Positions 9,198 to 17,053 of a DNA stretch of 64,000 nucleotides are shown here, piece by piece (positions within the stretch are counted from its first letter, which is position 1; each line of letters opens with the position of its first letter). A model generated the notes under the pieces. The model was not told the DNA's origin. It did no database searches and worked only from the letters and a program-made list of their open reading frames with translations. The stretch covers positions 310,001-374,000 of the forward strand of contig NZ_JAJAVQ010000001.1 of assembly GCF_020531985.1 (NCBI RefSeq), given 5' to 3'. The position numbers were made by a program, and so were the translations under genes. The stretch comes from Rheinheimera aquimaris. GTDB taxonomy: Bacteria > Pseudomonadota > Gammaproteobacteria > Enterobacterales > Alteromonadaceae.

Positions 9198-10016
9198 TTA
9201 TTGGTTGAATACCTGTTTAACGCGATCTTTATAGCTGCGACTGACTTTTACCGCCTGCCCATTTGTCAGCATTAACTGATGTTCGCCATTGGCAAGCATC
9301 TGCAGCTTGGCAATGGTTTGCACATTAACGATGGCAGAGCGATGCACACGGACAAACTGTCTGGGATCAAGCTCCTGTTCCAACTCTTTCATTGTGCGTC
9401 GTAAAATATGCGTCTGGCCATCACGGGTATGGATACACATATAGTCGCCAGCCGCATCGACCCATTCTATCGCCGTTACAGGCACTCGGGTGATCTCGCC
9501 GCTGTCTTTAATGCTGATCGCATCTGGAAACCGGTCATTAACAACCGGTTCGGCATTGTCCAGACGCTGCAAAATGTTACCGGTATCTTCTCCGGTCAGT
9601 TTGGCAACGGCTTCTGCTAACTGGCCTTTGTGCTTCTGTGTATCCTGGGCCTGATAAATCTTCAGTACTTTCTCTACTGCCTGGCGCAGTCTGATCGGCT
9701 CCACCGGCTTTAGCACATAGTCCAGCGCGTTTACTTCAAAAGCGCTGAATGCATAGTGATCATATGCCGTTACAAACACAACATAAGGCAGTGCGATATG
9801 CTTTTCCTGCAACTGTTTTAACACGGTAAAACCGTCCATACCCGGCATTTCAACGTCCAGAAAAACCAAATCCGGCGCTAATTCGCTGATACTGTCGATA
9901 GCCTGCTGCCCATTACTGCACTCTGCGACAACGTCTAGCTCAGGGAACTCCCGTAAACGCACCAACATTCCCTTACGGGCTAAAGGTTCATCATCAACTA
10001 CTATTACCTTAAGCAT
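9198..10016 (-). CDS. LytTR-family response regulator
   Basis: A 272-residue regulator of the AlgR/LytR class. Residues 1-120 are a receiver domain with acidic pair D8/D9, phospho-acceptor D54 in FLDVEMPG, and the conserved K in the YVLKPVEP stretch. A linker of about 45 residues follows. Residues 165-270 are a LytTR DNA-binding domain (IEWVDAAGDYMCIHTRDG, then FVRVHRSAIVNV). It overlaps the 3' end of the upstream kinase gene by eight bases, so the pair is co-translated. The target genes are unknown. Confidence 0.93.
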   Translation of the reverse strand: MLKVIVVDDEPLARKGMLVRLREFPELDVVAECSNGQQAIDSISELAPDLVFLDVEMPGMDGFTVLKQLQEKHIALPYVVFVTAYDHYAFSAFEVNALDYVLKPVEPIRLRQAVEKVLKIYQAQDTQKHKGQLAEAVAKLTGEDTGNILQRLDNAEPVVNDRFPDAISIKDSGEITRVPVTAIEWVDAAGDYMCIHTRDGQTHILRRTMKELEQELDPRQFVRVHRSAIVNVQTIAKLQMLANGEHQLMLTNGQAVKVSRSYKDRVKQVFNQ

Positions 10017-11091
10017 GTTCCTGTTCCGTTTTTTCTAATTCTAGTGGGATTCTAATGTTTACTTTCAGCCCATGAGGCTGGTTATGTGTCAAAACCAACG
10101 CAAAATTATTGTCGTACAATGCCGATAAACGCTCTTTGGTATTAACCAGGCCTACCCCGCTATCACTGCTTTTAGGCAGACCATTTGTAATCGTCATGCC
10201 CGGGCCATTATCAGCAACTTCAAGCAGTAGATCATGGCCGAACTTTTTCGCTGTGATAGCAATTTCACCGCCGTTAATCTGGCTGGCAACCGCGTATTTA
10301 ATGGCATTCTCTATCAACGGTTGCAGTATAAGGCTCGGCACCAGTGCTTTTTCTGTTCCGCTTTCCAGATCAAAAGCAACGGACAAACGCTCGGAAAAAC
10401 GTACCTTCTCTATCTCAAGGTAGAGCCTGGCTGCATAAACTTCCTGTTCGAGCGCAACTTTATTGATAGGGTCTTTGTACAACGAATAGCGTAAAAAGTC
10501 ACTAAGCCTGGTCACCATTTTATTAGCGGTGTCAGTTTCGTTGATTAAAACCAGCGTTGAGATAGCATTTAACGTATTAAACAAAAAATGTGGATTTAAC
10601 TGATAACGCAGCATTTTTAGCTGTGCTTCGTGCGCTTTGTTGGTTGCAGTTAACGATTTCTGTTTTTCCTGCTGCAGCGTCTGATAATACTTAATACCAA
10701 AATACAAACCACTCCAGCTTAGTATCACATAAAACGCTACCGGCGTATCGCGGATATACTTCAGCCAATCATCGGGTCTCGCCCCATGGCGATAGATTTC
10801 CCAATAGTTGAAGTTACGCACTGCTGTCCAAATCGCTGCAACCAGAAATGCCAGCAATAGCACAGTGAGTATCATTCGCCAAGGCGTCCAGTGCCAGACT
10901 CTCTGATAGGCATACCGCAGCGGTATAGTAATCAGCCAGCCTATGTAGGAATCCAGCATGACAACAATCAAATAGGCATCGCGGGTTTCCTGCACCAAAG
11001 AGCCAAGATAGTTGACGATAGCGAAACCCAACCAGCCCAGTGTGTGCAGGATCCAAAACTGACGTGTACGATCTTCAAATAATTTATACAA
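10009..11091 (-). CDS. LytS/YehU-type sensor histidine kinase
   Basis: A 360-residue inner-membrane kinase. Four or so hydrophobic helices span residues 12-140. A short coiled segment leads to the His_kinase domain, with the phospho-acceptor His near 168 in QLNPHFLFNTLNAIS. The HATPase part has LQPLIENAIKYAV and VADNGPGM. There is no separate sensor domain, so the membrane part probably senses. The start appears to be TTG at 11091, since no ATG lies near the conserved N-terminus. This is the first gene of a two-gene operon with the LytTR regulator. Confidence 0.9.
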   Translation of the reverse strand: MYKLFEDRTRQFWILHTLGWLGFAIVNYLGSLVQETRDAYLIVVMLDSYIGWLITIPLRYAYQRVWHWTPWRMILTVLLLAFLVAAIWTAVRNFNYWEIYRHGARPDDWLKYIRDTPVAFYVILSWSGLYFGIKYYQTLQQEKQKSLTATNKAHEAQLKMLRYQLNPHFLFNTLNAISTLVLINETDTANKMVTRLSDFLRYSLYKDPINKVALEQEVYAARLYLEIEKVRFSERLSVAFDLESGTEKALVPSLILQPLIENAIKYAVASQINGGEIAITAKKFGHDLLLEVADNGPGMTITNGLPKSSDSGVGLVNTKERLSALYDNNFALVLTHNQPHGLKVNIRIPLELEKTEQEHA

Positions 11092-11225
11092 AATGACAAT
11101 CCGCAGAGCACCGGAGTAATGGTCCGATTATAACCAAACTGCCATAAAAACCATTGTTAACTGAGCTTATTTGCCTAAGCATTAATCGCATAACATCAGC
11201 CAAAACGGATTGAATAGCTTCAACC

Positions 11226-11624
11226 TTACCCCAGTACCGGTGTTGGTTTACGATCTGGCCCTAATGCCACGAAAGTAAAACTACCTGATATCGCTTTATG
11301 CTGGTCATCATTAAACATATTCTCAACAAAAATATCGACGACAACCCGGATACTGGTGCGCCCGACATGTTCTATCTTTGCGACCAGTTCAATAATACTG
11401 CCGGCCGGAATAGACTCTTTAAAATCTACCCTGTCTGAACAGACTGTCACCAGCGGCTTACGGCAAAAACGGGTCGCAGCGATGAAGGCCGCTTCGTCCA
11501 TCCAGGCCAGTGCTTCACCGCCGAACAAGGTATTGTGATGGTTAGTTCTACCCGGAAATACCGTTTTAGTCACTCTGGTTACGGCATGTTCCATACGCTT
11601 AGCGATCTGGCTTTCATCATTCAT
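11226..11624 (-). CDS. Acyl-CoA thioesterase, hotdog fold (YciA/BACH-like)
   Basis: A protein of 132 residues with a single hotdog domain. The conserved segment HHNTLFGGEALAWMDEAA carries the Asn/Asp/Gly pattern of the YciA and acyl-CoA thioesterase group. SRV/DRVDF and VGRTSIRVVVDIFVEN form the central helix-strand region. It should hydrolyse acyl-CoAs to free acid and CoA; the chain-length preference cannot be read. The ATG is at 11624. It is probably monocistronic, followed 134 bases upstream by the kinase gene and preceded by the HIT gene. Confidence 0.88.
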   Translation of the reverse strand: MNDESQIAKRMEHAVTRVTKTVFPGRTNHHNTLFGGEALAWMDEAAFIAATRFCRKPLVTVCSDRVDFKESIPAGSIIELVAKIEHVGRTSIRVVVDIFVENMFNDDQHKAISGSFTFVALGPDRKPTPVLG

Positions 11625-11714
11625 TACTGTCTGTTCCTATAGTGCTCAGGCCGCGGATTCTATAAGAGCTGACTGTAAATGCAACACTCAGCTGAAAATA
11701 ACTGTCGGTCTTCT

Positions 11715-12065
11715 TTAACGGCAAAGCATCGGGCCCAAAGAACGACCGCCGACCAAATGCAGGTGTATATGATAAACCTCCTGCCCGCCGTGAGCGTTAC
11801 AATTCATAATTAGTCTGTAGCCCTTATCTGCTATACCATGCTCTGCCGCTAGCTTACGGGCAACAGTAAACAACCTGCCAAGTGCCGCCTCATGTTGTGG
11901 CTCTACATCATTTACTGTCGGAATAAGCTGGTTAGGTACCAGTAAAATATGCACAGGTGCTCTGGGTCTGATATCACGAAAGGCAGTTACCAGTTCATCC
12001 TGAAACAGAATATCGGCCTTAGCTTCCCGGCGGATAATTTGACTGAACACCGTTTCAACGGCCAT
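11715..12065 (-). CDS. HIT-family purine nucleoside phosphoramidase (HinT-like)
   Basis: A protein of 116 residues with the histidine triad HIHLHLVGG near the C-terminus and a typical HinT start ([21 protein letters not shown]). HinT hydrolyses AMP-lysine and other nucleoside phosphoramidates in the cytoplasm. I start it at the ATG at 12065, preceded by AAGGAAAA; a longer frame from 12095 adds ten unconserved residues. It diverges from the M61 peptidase gene. Confidence 0.92.
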   Translation of the reverse strand: MAVETVFSQIIRREAKADILFQDELVTAFRDIRPRAPVHILLVPNQLIPTVNDVEPQHEAALGRLFTVARKLAAEHGIADKGYRLIMNCNAHGGQEVYHIHLHLVGGRSLGPMLCR

Positions 12066-12130
12066 ATCGTTTTCCTTCAGATGATTTAACGGCATAATGG
12101 CCAGCTTAATACGCGTCAGAGAGTATTGCT

Positions 12131-13903
12131 ATGAATTCTGTCAGATATCAGCTGGATATTATCGACATTGCCGCCCACCTTATTTCGGTGACGTTAAGTT
12201 TTGAGCCTACAGACGAGACACATCTGCTTACGTTACCGGCCTGGATACCAGGCAGCTATATGATAAGGGACTTTGCACGCAACATAGTCTCAATTGAAGC
12301 TTCAGACAGTTCTGGCTTATTGAACTTAGTGCAGCAGGATAAACAAAGCTGGCTACTTGGCTGCCAAAACAAACGCGTAACGGTAGTTTATCAGCTTTAC
12401 GCCTATGACCTGTCAGTCAGAGCGGCCTATATTGACGACGAAGTTGCCATACTGAATCCTGCCTGTTTGTGCCTTGCAGTGAGCGGACAGCGTGAGTTAA
12501 CCCACCAGCTGCAGGTGAACAAGCCACAGGCTGAGGCTGCGATAGATTGGCGGCTTGCTACCGGCTTGCATCGCAGTAGTGATACTGAATTTCTCGGTTT
12601 CGGCTGTTATACCGCACAAGGCTATCAGCTACTGATAGATGGCCCGTTATTATTAGGTCGTTTTGGCTGGCGCAGCTTTACTATCGCCGACGTTACGCAT
12701 TATCTGGTTGTCACTGGCGATAATCAGACCGATTTGACTCGTTTTGCTGAAGACTTACAGCGGATCTGTCAGCAGCAGCTGGCTGTGTTCGGCGCTTTGC
12801 CAGACGATCTGAGCAGTTACTGGTTTCTGCTTTGGGTAACAGAAGACGGTTATGGCGGTCTGGAGCACCTGAATTCCACGTTACTGTTATGCAGCCGGTC
12901 TGATTTACCTGTTCCACATCTGCCAACCATTAGCGAAAGCTACCAAAATCTGCTGGCGCTTTGTAGTCACGAATACTTCCATACCTGGTGGGTAAAACGC
13001 TTAAAGCCTGCCGCTTTTCAGCAGTATGCACTATCTAATGAGCAATATACGCGGCAACTTTGGCTCTATGAGGGGTTTACGTCGTACTTTGATGACCTGG
13101 CATTAGTAAAATCTGGCCTGATTGACGACAAAACCTACGTTAAAACGCTGGAAAAGGTTATCTCCAGGGTTACACGTAACCCAAGTGATAATGTTCAAAG
13201 CCTTACAGATAGTAGCTTTAACGCCTGGACCAAGTTTTACAAGCAAGACGAAAACGCCGTCAATGCTATTGCCAGTTACTATGCTAAAGGCGCATTACTG
13301 GCGCTCTGTCTTGACGCGGCTTTGCGACAAAAAGATAGTACGCTGCAGCACGTCGTGTCCGGCTTGTGGCAGCGTTATTTAGCCAGTGGTACGCCTGATA
13401 ATGCACTGATGCAGCTACTAACGGAATTTGGCTTTTCAGATCTTGCCGCCATTTGCCAGAGATGGCTCGACGATGCTGCCCCCTTACCGCTGGCCGAGCA
13501 TTTGCCTGCACTGGGTCTTGAGCTGACGTTAAGACCAATGCAGCACGCCGACGACCTGGGTGGAGAAACAGACAACACCAACCAGCTGTTTATTGGGGCT
13601 CTGACTAAACAGCAACAGGGTTTATTGCAATTAAGCCATGTTTATCACAACGATGCAGCACATCAGGCTGGCTTAATGGTCGGTGATATACTGCTGGCAC
13701 TGGACGGCCGCAGGATAACCAGTGCCAACTTTACACAGCTGCTACAGCGGTACACCAGTAACAGTACGGTGAAAATTGATTTTTTCCGCAAAGACCGTTT
13801 GCTGCAATGTAGTCTGACACTGCAGCGTTCAAAACGTGAAGTGGCAGTGTTGCGTATCAGCGATCCATCCTTATGCAGCAACTGGCTGGCTACTCAGCCA
13901 TAA
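12131..13903 (+). CDS. M61-family metallo-aminopeptidase with C-terminal PDZ domain
   Basis: A protein of 590 residues. An N-terminal beta domain (residues 1 to about 170) precedes the catalytic domain. The zinc motif is H280-E-Y-F-H284 followed by TWWVKR, the M61 signature, with the third ligand E314 in LWLYEGFTSYF. A PDZ domain covers about 490-575 (QAGLMVGDILLALDGR). M61 enzymes (glycyl aminopeptidase type) prefer N-terminal Gly or Ala. No signal peptide is seen, so a cytoplasmic location is likely. The final 14 bases overlap the convergent M23 gene. Confidence 0.93.
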   Translation: MNSVRYQLDIIDIAAHLISVTLSFEPTDETHLLTLPAWIPGSYMIRDFARNIVSIEASDSSGLLNLVQQDKQSWLLGCQNKRVTVVYQLYAYDLSVRAAYIDDEVAILNPACLCLAVSGQRELTHQLQVNKPQAEAAIDWRLATGLHRSSDTEFLGFGCYTAQGYQLLIDGPLLLGRFGWRSFTIADVTHYLVVTGDNQTDLTRFAEDLQRICQQQLAVFGALPDDLSSYWFLLWVTEDGYGGLEHLNSTLLLCSRSDLPVPHLPTISESYQNLLALCSHEYFHTWWVKRLKPAAFQQYALSNEQYTRQLWLYEGFTSYFDDLALVKSGLIDDKTYVKTLEKVISRVTRNPSDNVQSLTDSSFNAWTKFYKQDENAVNAIASYYAKGALLALCLDAALRQKDSTLQHVVSGLWQRYLASGTPDNALMQLLTEFGFSDLAAICQRWLDDAAPLPLAEHLPALGLELTLRPMQHADDLGGETDNTNQLFIGALTKQQQGLLQLSHVYHNDAAHQAGLMVGDILLALDGRRITSANFTQLLQRYTSNSTVKIDFFRKDRLLQCSLTLQRSKREVAVLRISDPSLCSNWLATQP

Positions 13904-14705
13904 CCAGCCCCGGCAGCAATGCCGGGTCAAGCCGCTCCTGATGCCAGTTAATACGCCAGTCCAGATGGGCACCGGTTACCCTGCCGCTGGCACCAACCTC
14001 AGCAATACGTTGTCCTTGCTGCACTGAATCGCCAACCGCAACATTAAACTTACTAAGGTGCATAAAGGTAGAGCTGATACCAAAGCCGTGATCAATAATA
14101 AGTGTGAGGCCTGAGTAATACAGATCTTCCGCCAGCAGCACGGTACCGCTTAATGGCGCGATTACCGGCGCTCCGACAGGCGCAGCGATATCCAAGCCGT
14201 AATGTGGATTACGCGGCTCACCGTTGAATACCCGTTGGCTACCATAGACTCCGGATACCCGTCCCACGGCCGGCATCTTTGGCGTATCGAAAATAAATGG
14301 TAAATCAGACTGTGTTTCTCTTGCCTTTCGCACTCTGGCATTATCCTGCCTGATACGCTCTGTTACCGCATCAGGCGGAGTAACATACTTTTGTGCCACG
14401 CCATTAACATGCTGAATATCATACTGACGCTTTTTGAAATGTAATGTTTTAACCTGCTGCTCAGCCCCAGCCTGCAACGTCAGTTTGTGCTCTTCCGGTG
14501 CATCACGGCCCACGCCAAATACAAACTGACCGTCTGAGCTGACAGGAAGTGGTTGGCCGTTAAAAAATACCTCGGTACCAGGAGCCGTCTGCCCCCGTAT
14601 CAGGCTGCCCTGGCTAAAAGAGCCCTGCAACTGCACATCCGGCTGTGCAAGCAATGGATTACTGATACTAGCTAAAAGCGACAGCGCCTTTACCCACGCC
14701 TTCAT
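13890..14705 (-). CDS. M23-family peptidase (LytM type), secreted
   Basis: A 271-residue protein with a signal peptide (MKAWVKALSLLASISNPLLAQ). An Ig-like segment at about 25-100 (GQTAPGTEVFFNGQPL) precedes the LytM domain at about 160-260. The zinc ligands are visible in HYGLDIA (His and Asp) and in the HLDW motif, so it is likely an active peptidoglycan endopeptidase in the periplasm. The ATG at 14705 has AAGG upstream and lies 38 bases inside the end of the PTPS-like gene, so the two are translationally linked. Confidence 0.92.
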   Translation of the reverse strand: MKAWVKALSLLASISNPLLAQPDVQLQGSFSQGSLIRGQTAPGTEVFFNGQPLPVSSDGQFVFGVGRDAPEEHKLTLQAGAEQQVKTLHFKKRQYDIQHVNGVAQKYVTPPDAVTERIRQDNARVRKARETQSDLPFIFDTPKMPAVGRVSGVYGSQRVFNGEPRNPHYGLDIAAPVGAPVIAPLSGTVLLAEDLYYSGLTLIIDHGFGISSTFMHLSKFNVAVGDSVQQGQRIAEVGASGRVTGAHLDWRINWHQERLDPALLPGLVMAE

Positions 14706-15525
14706 AAGCAACAACCTTATACTGTTTGGTATTATCGAGCTGCTTCAGCTCAGCAGCGATATATTCAGCCAGACATTCAACTGTTGTGTCACAACTGATG
14801 ATTTCACAATGCTTCTTAGGCATAGTAAGCTCAAACCAGCCCTGTGCGGCCTGATAATGAAAGTTATACCCGTCATTATCAGCTGTCAGATGCTGCAGCT
14901 GCTGTGGCTGACATAAATCTTCCGCCGTACCCAAATAAATGTCTTGCCAGCGCTCACACCAGTATTTGTTCAACCTGGGCGATAGCATATTGTCAGTGTA
15001 TATCTGGATGGTAGAACGGTGGCCATGCGCGATACGCTGGCAATTGCCATCGTGTTTTTTCAGACCATGGCTGTAATGATAATAAAAACCAGAGCTTTGC
15101 TCAGCTCTTAGCGACAAAACCAGCTTCTCAACATTTGCCGGCAGTAAGGGCTTAATGCACTGCTGTAGATAGTCACTAACACTGTGCTCATCTATTTTTG
15201 CCGCAGGAATGGCTACCACAGCCTGCTCTGGTGCGGCCATCTGGATAACACCGCGCTGACTTTCGAAACGCAACACATGGGTCGAAGCTGAGATACCGGA
15301 TTGCAAGGCTGCAGACTGTGCGGGTAGCGCTAACTTATGATCAACCAGTTGATCTATCGCCTTCTTGATGACCTTTTTAACGTTGCTAAAATCCAGCACC
15401 ATAGAGACATCATCGAGATCTCCGTGTAACTCAACGTCAACGATATAACTTTCACCGAGCATGCCACGCTTTTCGCACAGGTAAGAAAAATCGATAACGG
15501 TTAAATCCCGAACAAACAAAATCAT
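14668..15525 (-). CDS. Two-lobed 6-carboxytetrahydropterin synthase-like (PTPS family) protein
   Basis: A 285-residue protein built of two PTPS-like lobes; QueD is normally about 120 residues. The N-lobe (1-165) has the fold markers VLDFSNVKKVIKKAI and LVDHKL but lacks the HxH zinc site, having GESY instead. The C-lobe (from about 165) has SHGL, a Cys in DGNCQRIAHGHRS and the HGH zinc ligands, plus a late YEGVGKGAVA like the QueD C-terminus. The catalytic Asp-His pair is clear only in the N-lobe. It may make a pterin or a queuosine precursor, or have another role; the family call is firmer than the function. It precedes the M23 gene with overlap. Confidence 0.75.
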   Translation of the reverse strand: MILFVRDLTVIDFSYLCEKRGMLGESYIVDVELHGDLDDVSMVLDFSNVKKVIKKAIDQLVDHKLALPAQSAALQSGISASTHVLRFESQRGVIQMAAPEQAVVAIPAAKIDEHSVSDYLQQCIKPLLPANVEKLVLSLRAEQSSGFYYHYSHGLKKHDGNCQRIAHGHRSTIQIYTDNMLSPRLNKYWCERWQDIYLGTAEDLCQPQQLQHLTADNDGYNFHYQAAQGWFELTMPKKHCEIISCDTTVECLAEYIAAELKQLDNTKQYKVVAYEGVGKGAVAFS

Positions 15526-15601
15526 CAGCTGAACTCTTTTACCAAAACTGCCCGTATTATACCGTTGATTGGCGCATCACAACAGTAAACCGCAGCGGGA
15601 T

Positions 15602-15859
15602 TCACCGTTTATGCTCGGTCAACCAACTGTTTAAAATACCCACCTGACCACATTTATGTGCGGCATACATCAGCCGAATAGCATTACTCAGTAAAGTGCT
15701 GTCGTTCCAGTCTGTTTTCTGCTGGATCTCTTCATAGCAGCTAAGCGCTTCGGGCGTCAGATACCCTCTTAGTTCCTTTTTACCGGATTGCTTTTGTTTG
15801 TCTCGATAACGCTGCTGTTTCTCTGCATTTGTCAGGGCTTTTCCAGTTGAATTCGTCAT
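15602..15859 (-). CDS. Small basic protein, possible ribbon-helix-helix
   Basis: An 85-residue protein of unknown function. A basic N-terminus (EKQQRYRDKQKQSGKKE) leads into a strand-like stretch, RGYLTPEA, then two probable helices (LSCYEEIQQKTDW and DSTLLSNAIRLMYAAHK). That order fits a ribbon-helix-helix DNA-binding fold, but this is inference. The ATG at 15859 has AAAGAG upstream; a longer frame from 15889 is less likely. It is divergent from fabA. Confidence 0.65.
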   Translation of the reverse strand: MTNSTGKALTNAEKQQRYRDKQKQSGKKELRGYLTPEALSCYEEIQQKTDWNDSTLLSNAIRLMYAAHKCGQVGILNSWLTEHKR

Positions 15860-15933
15860 GCTGTCACTCTTTAGCAATAACCTTGTCATACCCTTCAGCC
15901 TGAAACAGGCTAGAAAGTAATTTGATGCTTCTC

Positions 15934-15950
15934 ACAAATCGGACTTGTTT
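15934..15950 (+). promoter_or_regulatory. Putative FadR site upstream of fabA
   Basis: ACAAATCGGACTTGTTT shares the ATCGGACTTGTT core with the FadR site of the E. coli fabB promoter. It sits directly next to a FabR-like palindrome. In E. coli FadR activates fabA and fabB in this arrangement. Assignment is by pattern only. Confidence 0.65.
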
Positions 15951-15973
15951 AGCGTACAAGTGTTCGCTAAAGT
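15945..15973 (+). promoter_or_regulatory. fabA promoter, -35 TTGTTT and -10 TAAAGT
   Basis: TTGTTT (15945-15950) and TAAAGT (15968-15973) are 17 bases apart and read toward fabA. The spacer is filled by the FabR-like site, so repressor binding would block polymerase. The -35 overlaps the end of the FadR-like site. Confidence 0.6.
15951..15968 (+). promoter_or_regulatory. FabR operator upstream of fabA
   Basis: AGCGTACAAGTGTTCGCT is an imperfect palindrome matching the known FabR-binding sequence (AGCGTACA-n-TGTTCGCT type). It lies between the -35 and -10 of the fabA promoter. FabR represses unsaturated fatty acid synthesis. Confidence 0.8.
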
Positions 15974-16003
15974 GGCCCGGCATTTTCACTGGATTAAACA
16001 TAC

Positions 16004-16516
16004 ATGACTAAGAATAGCTTTACAAAAGAAGATTTGATTGCCTGCGGTGAAGGTAAACTGTTCGGCGAAGGAAATAGCCAGTTACCTTCTGATAATATGC
16101 TGATGATGGATCGCGTTATTCATATTTCTGAAGAAGGCGGTTTGTATGGCAAAGGGCAAATTATTGCTGAGCTGGATATTACACCGGATTTATGGTTTTT
16201 CGCCTGCCACTTCAAAGGCGATCCTGTGATGCCTGGCTGTCTTGGTTTAGATGCCATGTGGCAGCTTGTTGGTTTTTTCTTAGGTTGGTCTGGTGGTCCT
16301 GGCAAAGGCCGTGCTCTAGGCGTTGGTGAAGTCAAATTTACCGGGCAAATCCTACCGACCGCCAAAAAAGTTACTTATACCATCAATATGAAAAGAGTGA
16401 TTAAGCGCAAGCTGTTCATGGGTATCGCAGATGGTGTGGTCAGTGTGGATGGCCGGGATATTTATGCAGCAACTGATTTGAAAGTTGGCCTGTTTCAGGA
16501 TACATCCAGTTTCTAA
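16004..16516 (+). CDS. fabA: 3-hydroxydecanoyl-ACP dehydratase/isomerase
   Basis: A protein of 170 residues, almost colinear with E. coli FabA. It dehydrates 3-hydroxydecanoyl-ACP and isomerises trans-2- to cis-3-decenoyl-ACP, the branch point to unsaturated fatty acids. The catalytic pair is H69 (WFFACHF) and D83 (PGCLGLDA). The start is ATG at 16004. It carries its own FadR/FabR-controlled promoter and a strong terminator. The convergent neighbour is rmf, as in E. coli. Confidence 0.98.
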   Translation: MTKNSFTKEDLIACGEGKLFGEGNSQLPSDNMLMMDRVIHISEEGGLYGKGQIIAELDITPDLWFFACHFKGDPVMPGCLGLDAMWQLVGFFLGWSGGPGKGRALGVGEVKFTGQILPTAKKVTYTINMKRVIKRKLFMGIADGVVSVDGRDIYAATDLKVGLFQDTSSF

Positions 16517-16543
16517 ATTCATAATACTGTTTTACAGAATGAC

Positions 16544-16579
16544 AAAAGCCCCGTTGATTTATGATGCCGGGGCTTTTTT
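16544..16579. terminator. Bidirectional terminator between fabA and rmf
   Basis: AAAAGCCCCG (16544-16553) and CCGGGGCTTTTTT (16567-16579) form a GC-rich stem ending in a T-tract on the fabA strand. The A-tract on the other side lets it serve rmf as well. Confidence 0.9.
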
Positions 16580-16603
16580 CATTCCTATTCAAAATAACGT
16601 TGA

Positions 16604-16786
16604 TTACTGGCCTTTATTAAACAAACCTACACTGCGATCTTCAATCGCCTCGCGCCACCCTCCAAGCCATTGCGAGCGCGTATCTAAACTTTGATATGGG
16701 CAGATTTCTTTTGACCGTCCGGTTACACCGGCACGATAACCTTGAGCATGAGCACGTTCCAGACGATCACGTTTTTGTCTTTTCAT
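16604..16786 (-). CDS. rmf: Ribosome modulation factor
   Basis: A 60-residue basic protein. MKRQKRDRLERAHAQGYRAG and GRSKEICPYQ, RSQWLGGWREA match E. coli RMF nearly residue for residue. RMF binds 30S subunits and drives 70S dimerisation into inactive 100S particles in stationary phase. The start is ATG at 16786 with AGGAAG upstream; a longer frame from 16828 is not conserved. The rmf/fabA convergent pair is conserved with E. coli. Confidence 0.97.
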   Translation of the reverse strand: MKRQKRDRLERAHAQGYRAGVTGRSKEICPYQSLDTRSQWLGGWREAIEDRSVGLFNKGQ

Positions 16787-16820
16787 ACGGCAGTCTTCCT
16801 CAACTTTATGTGATAAAAAT

Positions 16821-16842
16821 AACCGCAATATCGTTCGCGGTT
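16821..16842 (-). other. Hairpin in the rmf 5' leader
   Basis: AACCGC and GCGGTT arms (16821-16826 and 16837-16842) pair in the leader, about 35 bases upstream of the rmf ATG, and are flanked by T-rich DNA on both sides. It could stabilise the mRNA or act as an attenuator. The rest of 16787-17020 is AT-rich promoter DNA in which I see no gene. Confidence 0.35.
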
Positions 16843-17020
16843 ACCTTTTTATTGATAGCTGACAGAGGATAAAGGTTCAATCTAAAACGAGTAGATTAAT
16901 CGCTTGACAAAGCCTAACGATCTGAAGTTGTTTAAGATTTGATGACAAATTTATTTATATCTAATTACACTATAAAACTGGCTTCTTATAGCTCGCTAAT
17001 GCAATAAGCTGATATGTAAA

Positions 17021-17046
17021 AATAAAGCTGCCGAAGCAGCTTTATT
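17021..17046 (-). terminator. Terminator after the DUF3466 gene
   Basis: AATAAAGCTGC and GCAGCTTTATT flank CGAA. In the minus-strand transcript this makes a stem closed by a stable UUCG tetraloop followed by U-rich RNA. It sits eight bases past the stop codon. Confidence 0.8.
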
Positions 17047-17053
17047 TCTATCT

